Shown piece by piece: positions 48,645 through 58,296 of a stretch of 64,000 nt of DNA (within the stretch, counting starts at the first letter, position 1; every line of letters begins with the position of its first letter). The notes below the pieces were generated by a model, which was not told the DNA's origin, did no database searches, and saw nothing but the letters and a program-made list of their open reading frames with translations. Source of the DNA: Arthrobacter sp. ISL-5 (GTDB taxonomy: Bacteria; Actinomycetota; Actinomycetes; Actinomycetales; Micrococcaceae). The DNA lies in NCBI RefSeq assembly GCF_018613835.1, contig NZ_JAGGPM010000029.1, forward strand, positions 227,935 to 291,934, given 5' to 3'. A program made the translations under genes and the position numbers.

Positions 48645-50063
48645 TCAGGCCTCCATTGCGGGTTCTGCGGACCGGATGCCGTCCGGACGCGGTTCGTGGA
48701 AGCGCGCGTCCACCGGTTTGACCATTAGATTGGCCACAAAGCCGACCACCAGCAGGCCCACCATCGTCAGCAGCGCCGGCTGGTAGGACGCCGCCGTCAG
48801 CTCCCCTGGCTTTCCCTGGGCATCCAGGAATGCATTGACGATCAGCGGACCGGCAATGCCCGCTGCAGACCAGGCCGTCAGGAGCCTCCCGTGGATTGCC
48901 CCCACCTGGAACGTTCCGAAGAGATCACGCAGGTACGCCGGGACTGTAGCGAAGCCGCCTCCGTAGAACGAGATGATGACGAACGCGAGGGCAACGTAGA
49001 ACGCCGTGCTGCCGGAGCCCGCCAGCGCCAGCACGGTGTACAGCACCGCTCCGACGCCGAGGTAGACCATGTAGATGCGCTTACGCCCGGTGACGTCGGA
49101 CGTGGCCGACCATGCGAAGCGGCCGCCCATGTTTCCGATGGACAGCAGCCCCACAAAACCGCTGGCGACGGCAGCGCTCACCAGGGACGCGCCGTCGGAC
49201 TGGCGGAAGAAGTCCTGGATCATCGGAGCGGCCTGCTCGAGGATCCCGATGCCCGCAGTGACGTTGCAGAACAGCACAATCCACACCAGCCAGAACTGCC
49301 GGGTCTTGACGGCACTGGCTGCGGACACATTATTCGTGGTCACCAGCTTGGCCGCCTTGACCTTGGCGGGGTCGAACCCTGCGGGCTTCCACCCCTCGGC
49401 AGGCACCTTGATGGTGAGCGCCCCGAACAGCATGTAGGCAAGGTAGACGGCGGCCAGCGTCAGGAAGAGCTTGCCCACCGCGTCCCCGCTGGCGATCCAG
49501 CCCTTGTCCGAAGAAGCGGGATCGTAGAACTTGAGCAGCGCCGTGGACACCGGACTGGCGATCAGGGCGCCGCCGCCGAAGCCCATAATGGCCATGCCGG
49601 TTGCCAGCCCCGGCCGGTCTGGGAACCACTTGATCAAGGTGGACACCGGCGAGATGTAGCCGATGCCCAGCCCGATGCCGCCGATGAAGCCGTAGCCGAG
49701 GTAGACCAGCCAGAGCTGGCCGGTGAAGATGCCGAGTGACCCGATCAGGAAGCCGCTGGACCAGAACAGGGCGGACGTGAACATCGCCTTGCGCGGTCCG
49801 TTCCGGTCCACCCACGTCCCCATGACGGCCGCCGAGAGGCCCAGCATCAATATGGCGATGGAGAAGATCACGCCGATCTCCGTCAGGCTGGCGCCGAAAT
49901 GCTTCACCAACGCCGTCTTGTAGACGCTGGTGGCATACGCCTGCCCGATGCACAGATGCACCGCCAGCGCAGCGGGCGGGACGAGCCAGCGGTTGAAGCC
50001 CGGCGGGGCGATGCTTCGGTCCCTGTCCAGCCAGCCCACGAGTGTCTCCTTCTGCCGCTCCAT
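48645..50063 (-). CDS. OFA-family (oxalate/formate antiporter) MFS transporter
   Basis: A 472-residue permease if started at ATG 50063; an upstream ATG at 50099 adds 12 residues without an obvious SD. Helix 1, FNRWLVPPAALAVHLCIGQA, and YISPVSTLIKWFPDRPGLAT with GMAIMGFGGGALIASP are typical of the OFA family. AGWVDRNGPRK-type loop residues (here GTWVDRNGPRKAMF) follow helix 2. Members exchange oxalate and formate or import related monocarboxylates. It is divergent from a second FdhF/YdeP gene and followed at once by a 33-residue partner. Confidence 0.88.
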   Translation of the reverse strand: MERQKETLVGWLDRDRSIAPPGFNRWLVPPAALAVHLCIGQAYATSVYKTALVKHFGASLTEIGVIFSIAILMLGLSAAVMGTWVDRNGPRKAMFTSALFWSSGFLIGSLGIFTGQLWLVYLGYGFIGGIGLGIGYISPVSTLIKWFPDRPGLATGMAIMGFGGGALIASPVSTALLKFYDPASSDKGWIASGDAVGKLFLTLAAVYLAYMLFGALTIKVPAEGWKPAGFDPAKVKAAKLVTTNNVSAASAVKTRQFWLVWIVLFCNVTAGIGILEQAAPMIQDFFRQSDGASLVSAAVASGFVGLLSIGNMGGRFAWSATSDVTGRKRIYMVYLGVGAVLYTVLALAGSGSTAFYVALAFVIISFYGGGFATVPAYLRDLFGTFQVGAIHGRLLTAWSAAGIAGPLIVNAFLDAQGKPGELTAASYQPALLTMVGLLVVGFVANLMVKPVDARFHEPRPDGIRSAEPAMEA

Positions 50064-50230
50064 CGCGAATGCGCTTTCCCCTTGGCAAGCATGAGTCATC
50101 TCTCAGTTGCTGGTTGCAGCTTTGCGCCGAACGGTAACAATTCAGCGATGAGCGGTCCCGGCGAGGTTTCCGCGCGGCCAATTTGCCCCATAAGCTCGAT
50201 TTCGCGTCGGGTACCGGTCAGGATGAACTA

Positions 50231-52543
50231 ATGAAACGTGGAGCTCCTGTCGATGACATCAATGAAGATGACCTGCTGGTCGGAAAACCGAAGAAATCAG
50301 CCGCCGGGCTGAAGGCGGTCGAGGTCGCCCTCGAACGCGGGATCGCCCAGGCCGGCGTTACCCGCACCATGCAGTCCCTGCTGCGCCTGAACCAGCGTGA
50401 CGGCACGGACTGCCCGGGCTGTGCCTGGCCGGAGTCGCAAGGAACCCGCAAGCCGGCTGAGTTTTGCGAGAACGGCGCCAAGGCCGTCGCGGAAGAAAAC
50501 ACGCTCCGCACCGTGACCCCGGAATTCTGGGCGGAGCACTCCATCGCGGAACTGGCCACCAAAACGGAGTACTGGCTGGGAAACCAGGGGCGCATCACCC
50601 ATCCGATGGTGATCCGCCCCGGTGACACCCACTACTCCCCCATCGCGTGGCAGGAAGCCTTCGACCTCATCGGCGAGCACATCCGCGCCTCCACCCCGGA
50701 ACGCACGGTCTTCTACACCTCCGGCCGGACCGCCAACGAAACAGCGTTCATGTACCAGCTGTTCGCCCGGTCCATCGGCACCAACAACCTGCCGGACTGC
50801 TCCAACATGTGCCACGAATCCTCGGGCAGCGCCCTGAACCCGACCATCGGGATCGGCAAGGGAACCGTGTCCCTGGAGGACATCCACAAGGCCGAACTCA
50901 TTTTCGTCGTCGGGCAGAACCCGGGGACCAACCACCCGAGGATGCTTTCCGCGCTTGCCGACTGCAAGAGCAACGGCGGCAAGATCGTGGCCGTGAACCC
51001 GCTGCCGGAGGCCGGTCTCTTCAATTTCAAGGACCCGCAGTCGATCTTCGGCGTCATCGGCAACGGATCCTCGCTGGCCGACGAGTTCCTGCCCATCAAG
51101 GTGGGCGGCGACCTCGCACTGTTCCAGGCGCTCGGGCACCTCCTGCTTGAAGAGGAAGAGCGGGTCCCGGGCTCCGTCGTCGACCACGAGTTCATCACCA
51201 CGAACACCGAAGGCTTCGAAGCGTACCGCGCAGCCCGCAAGGATCTGGACTGGGAGGAAATCGAAACCGCCACCGGACTGTCCCGGCTGCAGATTTCCAC
51301 GGTCGCGCAGATGCTGGTCAAGTCCAAGGCCACCATCATCTGCTGGGCCCTGGGCCTCACCCAGCAGCCGCACTCGGTGGACACGATCAAGGAAATCATC
51401 AACATCCTGCTGCTGCAGGGGAACTTCGGGAAGCCCGGCGCGGGGGCCTGCCCCGTCCGCGGCCACTCGAACGTCCAGGGCGACCGCACCATGGGCATCT
51501 GGGAAAAACCCAAGGAATGGCTCCTCGCCGCCCTCGACCAGGAGTTCGGGATCGTCTCGCCGCGCGAGCACGGCCTGGACTCCGTGGAGACCGTGGAGGC
51601 TTTCGAGAACGACGACGTCGACGTCTTCGTTTCGATGGGCGGCAACTTTGCGCTGGCGTGCTCGGACACCGAGGTCCTGGAGGCCTCGATGCAGCGCGTC
51701 GGGCTGACCGTCCACATCTCAACGAAGCCCAACCGCTCGCACGTGATGCACGGCCGGACCTCGCTCATCCTGCCGACGCTCGGCCGGACCGACACCGACG
51801 ACAAGCACCCCGGCGGCCGGCAGATCCTCTCGGTCGAGGATTCGATGTCCTGCGTGCACTCCACCCAGGGCCGGCTGACCCCTGTGTCCGAACACCTGCT
51901 GGCCGAACCCGTGATCGTGGCCCGCATGGCCGCAGCCACGTTGGGCCCGGACCATGCCGTGGACTGGAAGGCGATGGCGGATGACTACGACGTGGTCCGC
52001 GACCACATCTCCCGCGTTCTGCCTGGCTTCGAGGACTTCAACAAGCGGCTCAGGACGAAGAACGGCTTCATTCTCCCGAACCCGCCGCGGGACACCCGCA
52101 GCTTCGCCACCGACACCGGCCAGGCGCGGTTTACCGTCAGCCCGCTGGAGTACCTGAAGGCCCCCGAGGGACATCTGATCCTCCAGACGGTCCGCAGCCA
52201 CGACCAGTACAACACCACGTTCTATGGCCAGGACGACCGCTACCGCGGCATCTCCAACGGCCGGCGCGTCATCCTCATCAACCAGGACGACGCCGCCGAG
52301 CTCGGCTTCCAGGACCGCGAACTTGTTGACGTCATCAGCACCTTCCAGGGCCAGGAGCGCCGGGCGGACAAGTTCCGGCTGGTGTTCTACCCCACGCCCC
52401 GCGGGTGCGCGGCGGCCTACTTCCCGGAGGCCAACGCGCTGGTGCACCGCGAGCTCGTGGCCCGCGAGTCGAACACCCCCGGCTACAAGGCCATGACGGT
52501 GCGGTTCCTTCCGCATGAGGAGCAGGTCAGGCAGTTGAGCTGA
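50231..52543 (+). CDS. FdhF/YdeP-family molybdopterin oxidoreductase, paralog 2
   Basis: A 770-residue paralog of the gene at 31455-33752, starting at ATG 50231 (MKRGAPVDDINEDDLLVGKP). Matching blocks are GTDCPGCAWPESQG, EFCENGAKAVAEEN, YTSGRTANETAFMYQLFARS, NLPDCSNMCHESSG, GQNPGTNHPRML, LLLQGNFGKPGAGACPVRGH and TVRSHDQYNTTFYGQDDRYR. It binds a molybdopterin cofactor and probably one iron-sulfur cluster. It is divergent from an oxalate/formate-type transporter, which makes formate or a formate-linked substrate attractive. The E. coli relative YdeP is linked to acid resistance. The reaction is unproven. Confidence 0.9.
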   Translation: MKRGAPVDDINEDDLLVGKPKKSAAGLKAVEVALERGIAQAGVTRTMQSLLRLNQRDGTDCPGCAWPESQGTRKPAEFCENGAKAVAEENTLRTVTPEFWAEHSIAELATKTEYWLGNQGRITHPMVIRPGDTHYSPIAWQEAFDLIGEHIRASTPERTVFYTSGRTANETAFMYQLFARSIGTNNLPDCSNMCHESSGSALNPTIGIGKGTVSLEDIHKAELIFVVGQNPGTNHPRMLSALADCKSNGGKIVAVNPLPEAGLFNFKDPQSIFGVIGNGSSLADEFLPIKVGGDLALFQALGHLLLEEEERVPGSVVDHEFITTNTEGFEAYRAARKDLDWEEIETATGLSRLQISTVAQMLVKSKATIICWALGLTQQPHSVDTIKEIINILLLQGNFGKPGAGACPVRGHSNVQGDRTMGIWEKPKEWLLAALDQEFGIVSPREHGLDSVETVEAFENDDVDVFVSMGGNFALACSDTEVLEASMQRVGLTVHISTKPNRSHVMHGRTSLILPTLGRTDTDDKHPGGRQILSVEDSMSCVHSTQGRLTPVSEHLLAEPVIVARMAAATLGPDHAVDWKAMADDYDVVRDHISRVLPGFEDFNKRLRTKNGFILPNPPRDTRSFATDTGQARFTVSPLEYLKAPEGHLILQTVRSHDQYNTTFYGQDDRYRGISNGRRVILINQDDAAELGFQDRELVDVISTFQGQERRADKFRLVFYPTPRGCAAAYFPEANALVHRELVARESNTPGYKAMTVRFLPHEEQVRQLS

Positions 52544-52572
52544 CCTCAACGCTCAACTGAAGCGGCAACACC

Positions 52573-52615
52573 CAACTGAAGCGGCCGACGGTATAGCCGT
52601 CGGCCGTTTCAGTTG
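52573..52615. terminator. Bidirectional terminator between fdhF paralog 2 and tex
   Basis: CAACTGAAGCGGCCGACGG at 52573-52591 pairs with 52597-52615 with one mismatch, loop TATAG. A partial upstream copy CAACTGAAGCGG lies at 52554-52565. The two genes are convergent. Confidence 0.8.
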
Positions 52616-52692
52616 CGTGGCGGGCTGCCCGCTGCTTCCGTGGCGCGGCATGCCTGCGCTGCGCTCAGGCGCGTGGCGTGCCTGCGCAGCCG

Positions 52693-55284
52693 CTACTTCG
52701 CGAGGCCGGCCTTCCGCAGCGCTTCCGCCATGGCGGTGTTCGCCGCGTTCGGTGCCTGTTTAGGAGAGGCCTTCTGTGGTGCTGCTGCCTCGTTGCGGTT
52801 GCTGCTTGCGGGACGTGCGCCGCGGGCGGGCGCCCCGCCTTCGCCGCCGGCAGCCCGCGCAGGACTGCCACCCCGGCCCGCCTGGCGGCTCCCGGCATCC
52901 TGGCGGCCTGCGGCATCCTGGCGCCCTCCTGATGATGCGCGGCCGCCGGAAGATGCGCGACCGCCGGAAGGTGCCGGCTCGTCGTCGAGCCTCAGGGTGA
53001 GGGAGATTCGCTTGCGTTCAGGGTCCGCCTCGAGCACTTTCACTTTCACGACCTGGCCGGATTTCACCACCTCGCGCGGATCGGACACGAACCGGTTGGC
53101 GAGCGCGGACACGTGGACCAGCCCGTCCTGGTGCACGCCCACGTCAACAAACGCGCCGAACGCGGCAACGTTGGTGACCGTTCCCTCGAGCACCATTCCG
53201 GGCCTGAGGTCGGAGATTTTCTCGATGCCTTCCGAGAACGTGGCCGCCTTGAAAGCCGGCCGCGGATCCCGCCCGGGCTTCTCGAGTTCAGCGATGATGT
53301 CGCGGACCGTGGGCAGGCCGAAGGTGCCGTCCACGAAATCCTCCGGGTTCAGGACGTTTGCGCCGGATAGACCCGCCGGCGGCAGCCCTCCCTGGGACGG
53401 CCCGCCAGCCTTGCCTGACACAGCCCCTGATGCAGCCCCGGCCGCGGCCAGGATCTTCCGCGCCACCGAATACGCCTCCGGGTGCACGCTCGACGCATCC
53501 AGCGGCTCGGCTCCGCCGGTGATCCGCAGGAACCCGGCGCACTGCTCGAACGCCTTGGCGCCCAGCCGCGGCACCTTCTTCAGCTCGCTGCGCTTGGCGA
53601 AGGGACCGTGTTCGTTCCGGTAGGCCACAATGTTTTCGCTCAGCAGCGGCCCCACGCCGGCCACGCGGCTCAACAACGCGGGCGACGCCGTGTTCACGTC
53701 CACGCCCACGGCATTCACGCAGTCCTCAACCACGGCATCCAGGCTGCGGTCCAGCTTGGCGGCCGTGACGTCGTGCTGGTACTGCCCGACGCCTATGGAC
53801 TTGGGATCGATCTTCACGAGTTCCGCCAGCGGGTCCTGCAGCCGCCGGGCAATGGACACGGCGCCGCGCAGGGAGACGTCCATGCCCGGCAGTTCCGCCG
53901 CGGCCAAGGCTGAGGCCGAGTAGACAGATGCGCCGGCTTCGGACACCACGAGCTTCTGCGGCTTGGCAGCCGCCTCCGCGGACAGCCGCTTGAGCAGTTC
54001 GGCCGCGAGCTTGTCCGTCTCGCGCGACGCCGTGCCGTTGCCGATCGCCACGAGCTCGACGCCGTGCTTCCGCGCCAACCGCACGAGCGTCGCCAGGGCC
54101 TCGTCCCACTTGCGCGCGGGTGCGTGCGGATAGACGGTGTCCGTGGCCACCACCTTGCCCGTCCTGTCCACCACAGCCACCTTCACGCCGGTGCGCAGCC
54201 CGGGATCCAGGCCCAGCGTGGCGCGGTTTCCGGCGGGAGCAGCAAGCAGCACGTCCCGCAGGTTGGCGGCGAAGACCCGGACGGCCTCGTCCTCCGCGGC
54301 GGCGAACATCCGCCCGCGCAGGTCCGCCGTCAGCCGTGCAAGCACCCTTGAGCGCCACGCCACCTGTGCCGTTTGCAGCAGCCAGGCGTCGGCGGGCCGG
54401 CCGCGGTCCGCGACCCCGAGGAACCTGGCCACCGCGGATTCGTAACGGGCGCGCGCGGCTGCGAGGGCGTCGTCGTCGGCCGGGTCCGCCTCGGCGAGGT
54501 CGAGCTCCAGCACACCGTCCTTCTCGCCGCGCAGCAGCGCCAGCACCCGGTGCGACGGCATCCCGGACGGTGCCTGCGAGAATTCGAAGTAGTCGGCGAA
54601 CTTCTGGCCCTCGGTCTCCTTGCCCTTCTTCACGCGCGACGCCATCCGCCCCTGCGTCCACAGCCGCTCACGCAGGGTCTCGGCGAGGTCGGGATCCTGC
54701 GCCACGCGCTCCACGATGATGGCCCGCGCGCCGGCGAGCGCGGAGGTCAAGTCGTCGATAGCGTGCTCGGAGTTCAGGTACCTCGCCGCCTCCCGCTCCG
54801 GATCCAGCTCGGGGCGTTTGAGCAGCGCATCCGCGAGCGGCTCCAGCCCGGCCTCGCGGGCAATCTGCGCCTTGGTGCGGCGCTTGGACTTGAAGGGCAG
54901 GTAGATGTCCTCCAGCCTGGACTTTGTGTCGGCGCCGACGACGGCGGCCTGCAGTTCCGGGGTCAGCTTGCCCTGCGCGGCGATCGCCTCCAGGACGGAG
55001 CGACGGCGGTCCTCCAGTTCGCGGAGGTAGCGCAGGCGCTCGTCGAGCTCGCGGAGCTGGGTATCGTCAAGCGTCCCGGTGGCTTCCTTGCGGTACCGGG
55101 CGATGAAGGGAACGGTGGAACCGCCGTCGAGCAGTTCCACCGCAGCCTTCACCTGCCAGGATTTCACGCCCAGCTCGGAGGCGATCTGGGCCGCGATGTG
55201 GGCGGCGCCGTGATCGGCAGCGGGCGCCGGTGTGGATGCTTTTGCTGGCGCGGGCACGGAAGGGGGCTGCGGGAATTGGGTCAC
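52693..55284 (-). CDS. tex: RNA-binding S1-domain protein Tex with an arginine/glycine-rich tail
   Basis: 863 residues from GTG 55284. The N-terminal Tex core is clear: SELGVKSWQVKAAVELLDGG, TVPFIARYRKEATGTLDDTQ, LEDIYLPFKSKRRTKAQIAR. The YqgF/RNase H-like fold has TLGLDPGLRTGVKVAVVD and IGNGTASRETDKLAAELL. The helix-hairpin-helix part has VNTASPALLSRVAGVGP. S1 spans about residues 690-760 (LRPGMVLEGTVTNVAAFGAF). The last 90 residues are unusual: Ser/Gly/Arg repeats (SGGRASSGGRASSGGRQDA) then an Ala/Pro tail. Tex acts in transcription and RNA handling. Confidence 0.92.
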   Translation of the reverse strand: MTQFPQPPSVPAPAKASTPAPAADHGAAHIAAQIASELGVKSWQVKAAVELLDGGSTVPFIARYRKEATGTLDDTQLRELDERLRYLRELEDRRRSVLEAIAAQGKLTPELQAAVVGADTKSRLEDIYLPFKSKRRTKAQIAREAGLEPLADALLKRPELDPEREAARYLNSEHAIDDLTSALAGARAIIVERVAQDPDLAETLRERLWTQGRMASRVKKGKETEGQKFADYFEFSQAPSGMPSHRVLALLRGEKDGVLELDLAEADPADDDALAAARARYESAVARFLGVADRGRPADAWLLQTAQVAWRSRVLARLTADLRGRMFAAAEDEAVRVFAANLRDVLLAAPAGNRATLGLDPGLRTGVKVAVVDRTGKVVATDTVYPHAPARKWDEALATLVRLARKHGVELVAIGNGTASRETDKLAAELLKRLSAEAAAKPQKLVVSEAGASVYSASALAAAELPGMDVSLRGAVSIARRLQDPLAELVKIDPKSIGVGQYQHDVTAAKLDRSLDAVVEDCVNAVGVDVNTASPALLSRVAGVGPLLSENIVAYRNEHGPFAKRSELKKVPRLGAKAFEQCAGFLRITGGAEPLDASSVHPEAYSVARKILAAAGAASGAVSGKAGGPSQGGLPPAGLSGANVLNPEDFVDGTFGLPTVRDIIAELEKPGRDPRPAFKAATFSEGIEKISDLRPGMVLEGTVTNVAAFGAFVDVGVHQDGLVHVSALANRFVSDPREVVKSGQVVKVKVLEADPERKRISLTLRLDDEPAPSGGRASSGGRASSGGRQDAAGRQDAGSRQAGRGGSPARAAGGEGGAPARGARPASSNRNEAAAPQKASPKQAPNAANTAMAEALRKAGLAK

Positions 55285-55497
55285 CAGAACATTTTGCCTC
55301 ACTTGGCCTCGCCAAGCGCGAAAACAGCCCAACCGGGCGGGAAAACAGTCCTGCGGGGCGGGGTGCCGGGAGGGAACCACAGCGAACAGCAAGAGCCGCA
55401 GGCGGGCACCGGCTGAACAAACGCGCTCTACCCACGGCCCGGCTTAAGTGGTGTAGTGACAATAGGCAGCGGAAGTCCTCGGCATAGGCGGCGCATC

Positions 55498-55794
55498 ATG
55501 CAGGAATTGCTGATCATTCTCCAGGACGGCTTCAACGGGGATGAGGTCGCCATCACGGTCAACGGCAAGGAGGCCCGGTACGACCGCGACGTCACCACCC
55601 GGGCCCTCCTGGGAATGGCCGAGGAAGTGTCCGTGGAACTGCCGGCTAAAGGCGCCACGGTGGGCGTGGAAGTCACCAGCCGCAATCTGAGCGCCGAAAA
55701 GAAGCTTCACGGCCGGCCGCGCAGCCTCTTGGTGTCCATCGAGGACGGCGAACTGGTGCTCAGCGAAGGGACGGGGCGCGAGGCATTCCTCTGA
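55498..55794 (+). CDS. Small hypothetical protein
   Basis: A 98-residue protein from ATG 55498, MQELLIILQDGFNGDEVAIT, then VNGKEARYDRDVTTRALLGM and VEVTSRNLSAEKKLHGRPRS. It looks like a beta-rich fold, without cysteines or transmembrane segments. A GTG 55456 gives 14 extra basic residues and is less likely. It is convergent with the tpiA-like gene. The function is unknown. Confidence 0.65.
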   Translation: MQELLIILQDGFNGDEVAITVNGKEARYDRDVTTRALLGMAEEVSVELPAKGATVGVEVTSRNLSAEKKLHGRPRSLLVSIEDGELVLSEGTGREAFL

Positions 55795-55831
55795 AGCGCT
55801 TAGCGCCTCAGGGCCCTAGCGCTTTGGTTCC

Positions 55832-56719
55832 TCAGAGCTTTGGGGCCTCAACGCTTGGGTCCTCCGACAATGACAGCGCCTCATCCAGCACCTTGCCGAA
55901 GTTCGCGGCGTCGTGCGCGAACCGGCCCAGGAACAGGCCCGACACCCCCTCGAGCGTTGGCAGCAGCCCGGGTTTCGCCGAGCCCCCATAGATGACGGGC
56001 AGTTCCTGCAAACCGGGTCCGCCGTCCGGCCGCTGGGCGTCCGAGCCGTGTGCATCCGGCCGGTGGGCGGCCAACAATTCGCGCAAGGAACGGACGACGG
56101 CGGACACGTACCCAGCGCTGGCCGGCTCGGCAGCGCCGATGGCCCAGACGGGCTCGTAGGCGATGACCAGCCTGGCCGCAAGGTCCCAGTCGCCGCGGAC
56201 CGCGGCCTCGATCTGTCCGTACACAAACGTGGCGGCGGCTTCGGCGGCGCCGGCGGCGCCGGCAGGATCGGCGTCCGCAGCCGGTGCGGCTTCCTCCCCG
56301 ACGCACAGCAGCGGGGTGACGCCGGCATCGTCGGCCGCCTTGACCTTGAGCGCCACCATGGCGTCGTCCTCGCCGAAGTGCCGGCGCCGTTCCGCGTGGC
56401 CGATTTCGACGAGCCGGACACCCAGCTCCGCGAGGAGCGACGGCGATACCTCCCCGGTCCACGGACCGTCGGCCCAGCCGCAGTTCTGCGCTCCGAGGAT
56501 CAGCGGCGAACCGGCAATGATCTTGCTGGCGGCAGGCAGCACTGGAAAGGACGGGATGACGAACGGGACCACCCGCCCGGCCGCGAGGGCCGGACGGGCG
56601 TCCACTTCATGGCGCAGCTCGCCCAGCCAGCGCAGGCTGTCCCCGTAGCCGAGGTACATCTTGGTGCTGACTCCGACGTAAATGGTGCCTGCGGTGCTGG
56701 CTGGGCCGGGCTGCGTCAT
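55832..56719 (-). CDS. Triosephosphate isomerase homolog, EryH/TpiA2 type
   Basis: A 295-residue TIM-barrel isomerase. Catalytic residues are conserved: Lys in VSTKMYLGYG (near 20), His in LVEIGHAERRRHFGEDDA (near 107) and Glu in VIAYEPVWAIGAAEPA (near 190). The LGHSERR motif of true triosephosphate isomerases reads IGHAERR here, and there is an Ala/Asp-rich insert near 145-165. This suits the divergent TpiA2/EryH group, which isomerises tetrulose 4-phosphate in Brucella and Mycobacterium. It is the last gene of the operon that also holds EryI- and EryC-like genes. Confidence 0.85.
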   Translation of the reverse strand: MTQPGPASTAGTIYVGVSTKMYLGYGDSLRWLGELRHEVDARPALAAGRVVPFVIPSFPVLPAASKIIAGSPLILGAQNCGWADGPWTGEVSPSLLAELGVRLVEIGHAERRRHFGEDDAMVALKVKAADDAGVTPLLCVGEEAAPAADADPAGAAGAAEAAATFVYGQIEAAVRGDWDLAARLVIAYEPVWAIGAAEPASAGYVSAVVRSLRELLAAHRPDAHGSDAQRPDGGPGLQELPVIYGGSAKPGLLPTLEGVSGLFLGRFAHDAANFGKVLDEALSLSEDPSVEAPKL

Positions 56720-56758
56720 GTGGTTTCCCGCCGTTTCGTTCTTGTACTGACATTCTCG

Positions 56759-56812
56759 GGCTGACGCAGGCGCCCGATCGCTGAGACTCTCGATCGGGCG
56801 CCTGCGTCAGCC
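56759..56812. terminator. Perfect 22-bp hairpin between the MFS and tpiA2-like genes
   Basis: GGCTGACGCAGGCGCCCGAT (then CG, 56759-56780) is the exact reverse complement of 56791-56812, with a 10-nt loop. It lies inside the operon, 12 bp past the MFS stop. It may be a partial terminator or RNA-stabilising stem that lowers expression of the last gene. Confidence 0.7.
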
Positions 56813-56823
56813 TGTTGTCTTTC

Positions 56824-58179
56824 CTACTTTTCCAGCAGTTCGTCGGCCTTGTTCGTGAACTTCCGGGTACCAAACATCATCGCTGCTGCGAGGAACGGCA
56901 GCACGCCGAGCGCGTAGACACCCATGGTTCCGGTGTCCGATGCGGTGACCTGGTTGACTGTGGTCCGAAGAATCGGGGCCACAAAGCCGCCCAGGTTACC
57001 CAGCGAGTTGATGAGTCCTATGCCGGCAGCCGCAGCGGTTCCGGTGAGGAACGCCGTCGGGTAGGACCAGGCGATGGGACCGATCGACAGGAAGCTGCAG
57101 ACCGCCAGCGAAATGAAGACGATGCCCAGCGCCGGGACGTGGTTGGCGCCGGCCCAGGCGGAGCCGAAGATGCACAGGCCGGTGGAGATGAACAGCCCGG
57201 TGCCCCAGACACGGCGGCGGACAACCGTATTTGCCGCTTTCCCGATGAAGTAGCAGGCGAAGATGCCGAAGAACCACGGGATGGCCGCCATGAGGCCGAC
57301 GGCGAGGCCCACCTTCTGACCGGTCAGCTGGGCCACCTGCTGTGGGAGGTAGAACGTCACGCCGTAGACCGCGATCTGGAGGCAGAAGTAGATGACCGTG
57401 AAGTACCAGACCTTGCCGTTCTTCATGGCCGCGAGCACGCCACGGGGGCCCGTTTCTTCCTTGACGGTGTCCTCGAGGGCCATGACGTCCTGCAGTGCCT
57501 TCTTCTCGTCCTTGTCCAGGAACTTGGCGTCCTGCGGGCTGTTGATGAGGAAGAAGTAGGCGGCAATACCGGCGAGCACGGCCAGCATGCCCTCGACGAA
57601 GAACATGACCTGCCAGCCCTGGACGCCGGGGACCTGGTCGCCGATGTTGATCAGCCAGCCGGACAGCGGCGCGCCCATCATCTGGGAGAACGGCTGTGCC
57701 AGGTAGAAGATGGCGAACATCTTGACGCGGACCTTGTTCGGGAACCAGGCGGCGAGGAACATGATGACGCCCGGGAAGAGTCCGGCTTCGGTCACACCCA
57801 GCAGGAACCGCAGGATGATGAACGAGGTTTCGCCCTGGACGAAGGCGAAGCAGGCCGAGACGATGCCCCAGGTGATGGCGATGCGTGCCAGCCAGACCTT
57901 GGCGCCGAACTTGGTCAGCAGGAGGTTGGACGGGATCTCGAACAGGGCGTAGCCGATGAAGAAGATGCCGGCGCCAAGGGCATACGCGCCGGCGGTGATG
58001 CCTTTGTCCACCTCGAGGGCTGCCTCGGCGAAGCCCACGTTGGTGCGGTCCAGGAAGGCCACGACGTAGAGGATGACGAGCATCGGCATGAGCCGGAAGG
58101 ACGCCTTGGAGATGGCCGATTTGAGAACCGGCGAGTCGAGCAACTCCTTGGTGGTGGACGTCGTAGTTGTGACAGTCAT
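56824..58179 (-). CDS. MFS transporter of the anion:cation symporter type
   Basis: A 451-residue permease with twelve segments. FLDRTNVGFAEAALEVDKGI follows helix 1, and GYALFEIPSNLLLTKFGAKV, VTEAGLFPGVIMFLAAWFPN and MMGAPLSGWLINIGDQ are typical of the ACS family (galactonate, tartrate and related uptake). The DAKFLDKDEKKALQDVMALE loop between helices 6 and 7 is charged. It lies in the tetrulose operon after the 38-residue membrane mini-protein. The substrate is presumably a four-carbon polyol or sugar acid. Confidence 0.88.
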   Translation of the reverse strand: MTVTTTTSTTKELLDSPVLKSAISKASFRLMPMLVILYVVAFLDRTNVGFAEAALEVDKGITAGAYALGAGIFFIGYALFEIPSNLLLTKFGAKVWLARIAITWGIVSACFAFVQGETSFIILRFLLGVTEAGLFPGVIMFLAAWFPNKVRVKMFAIFYLAQPFSQMMGAPLSGWLINIGDQVPGVQGWQVMFFVEGMLAVLAGIAAYFFLINSPQDAKFLDKDEKKALQDVMALEDTVKEETGPRGVLAAMKNGKVWYFTVIYFCLQIAVYGVTFYLPQQVAQLTGQKVGLAVGLMAAIPWFFGIFACYFIGKAANTVVRRRVWGTGLFISTGLCIFGSAWAGANHVPALGIVFISLAVCSFLSIGPIAWSYPTAFLTGTAAAAGIGLINSLGNLGGFVAPILRTTVNQVTASDTGTMGVYALGVLPFLAAAMMFGTRKFTNKADELLEK

Positions 58180-58296
58180 TCAAACTCCTCGTTGAGTAAG
58201 TCAGTGAGCAAATCAGAAGGGCAAAACGATGAGGCCGATTCGACGGGAACCGGCCAGGTAAATCAGTGGAACGCCTAAATCAGTGGCGCGCCGCCC

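Noticed and set aside
50297..51715. A 472-codon frame antisense to FdhF paralog 2
   Set aside because: A shadow of a well supported gene; no SD or domain.
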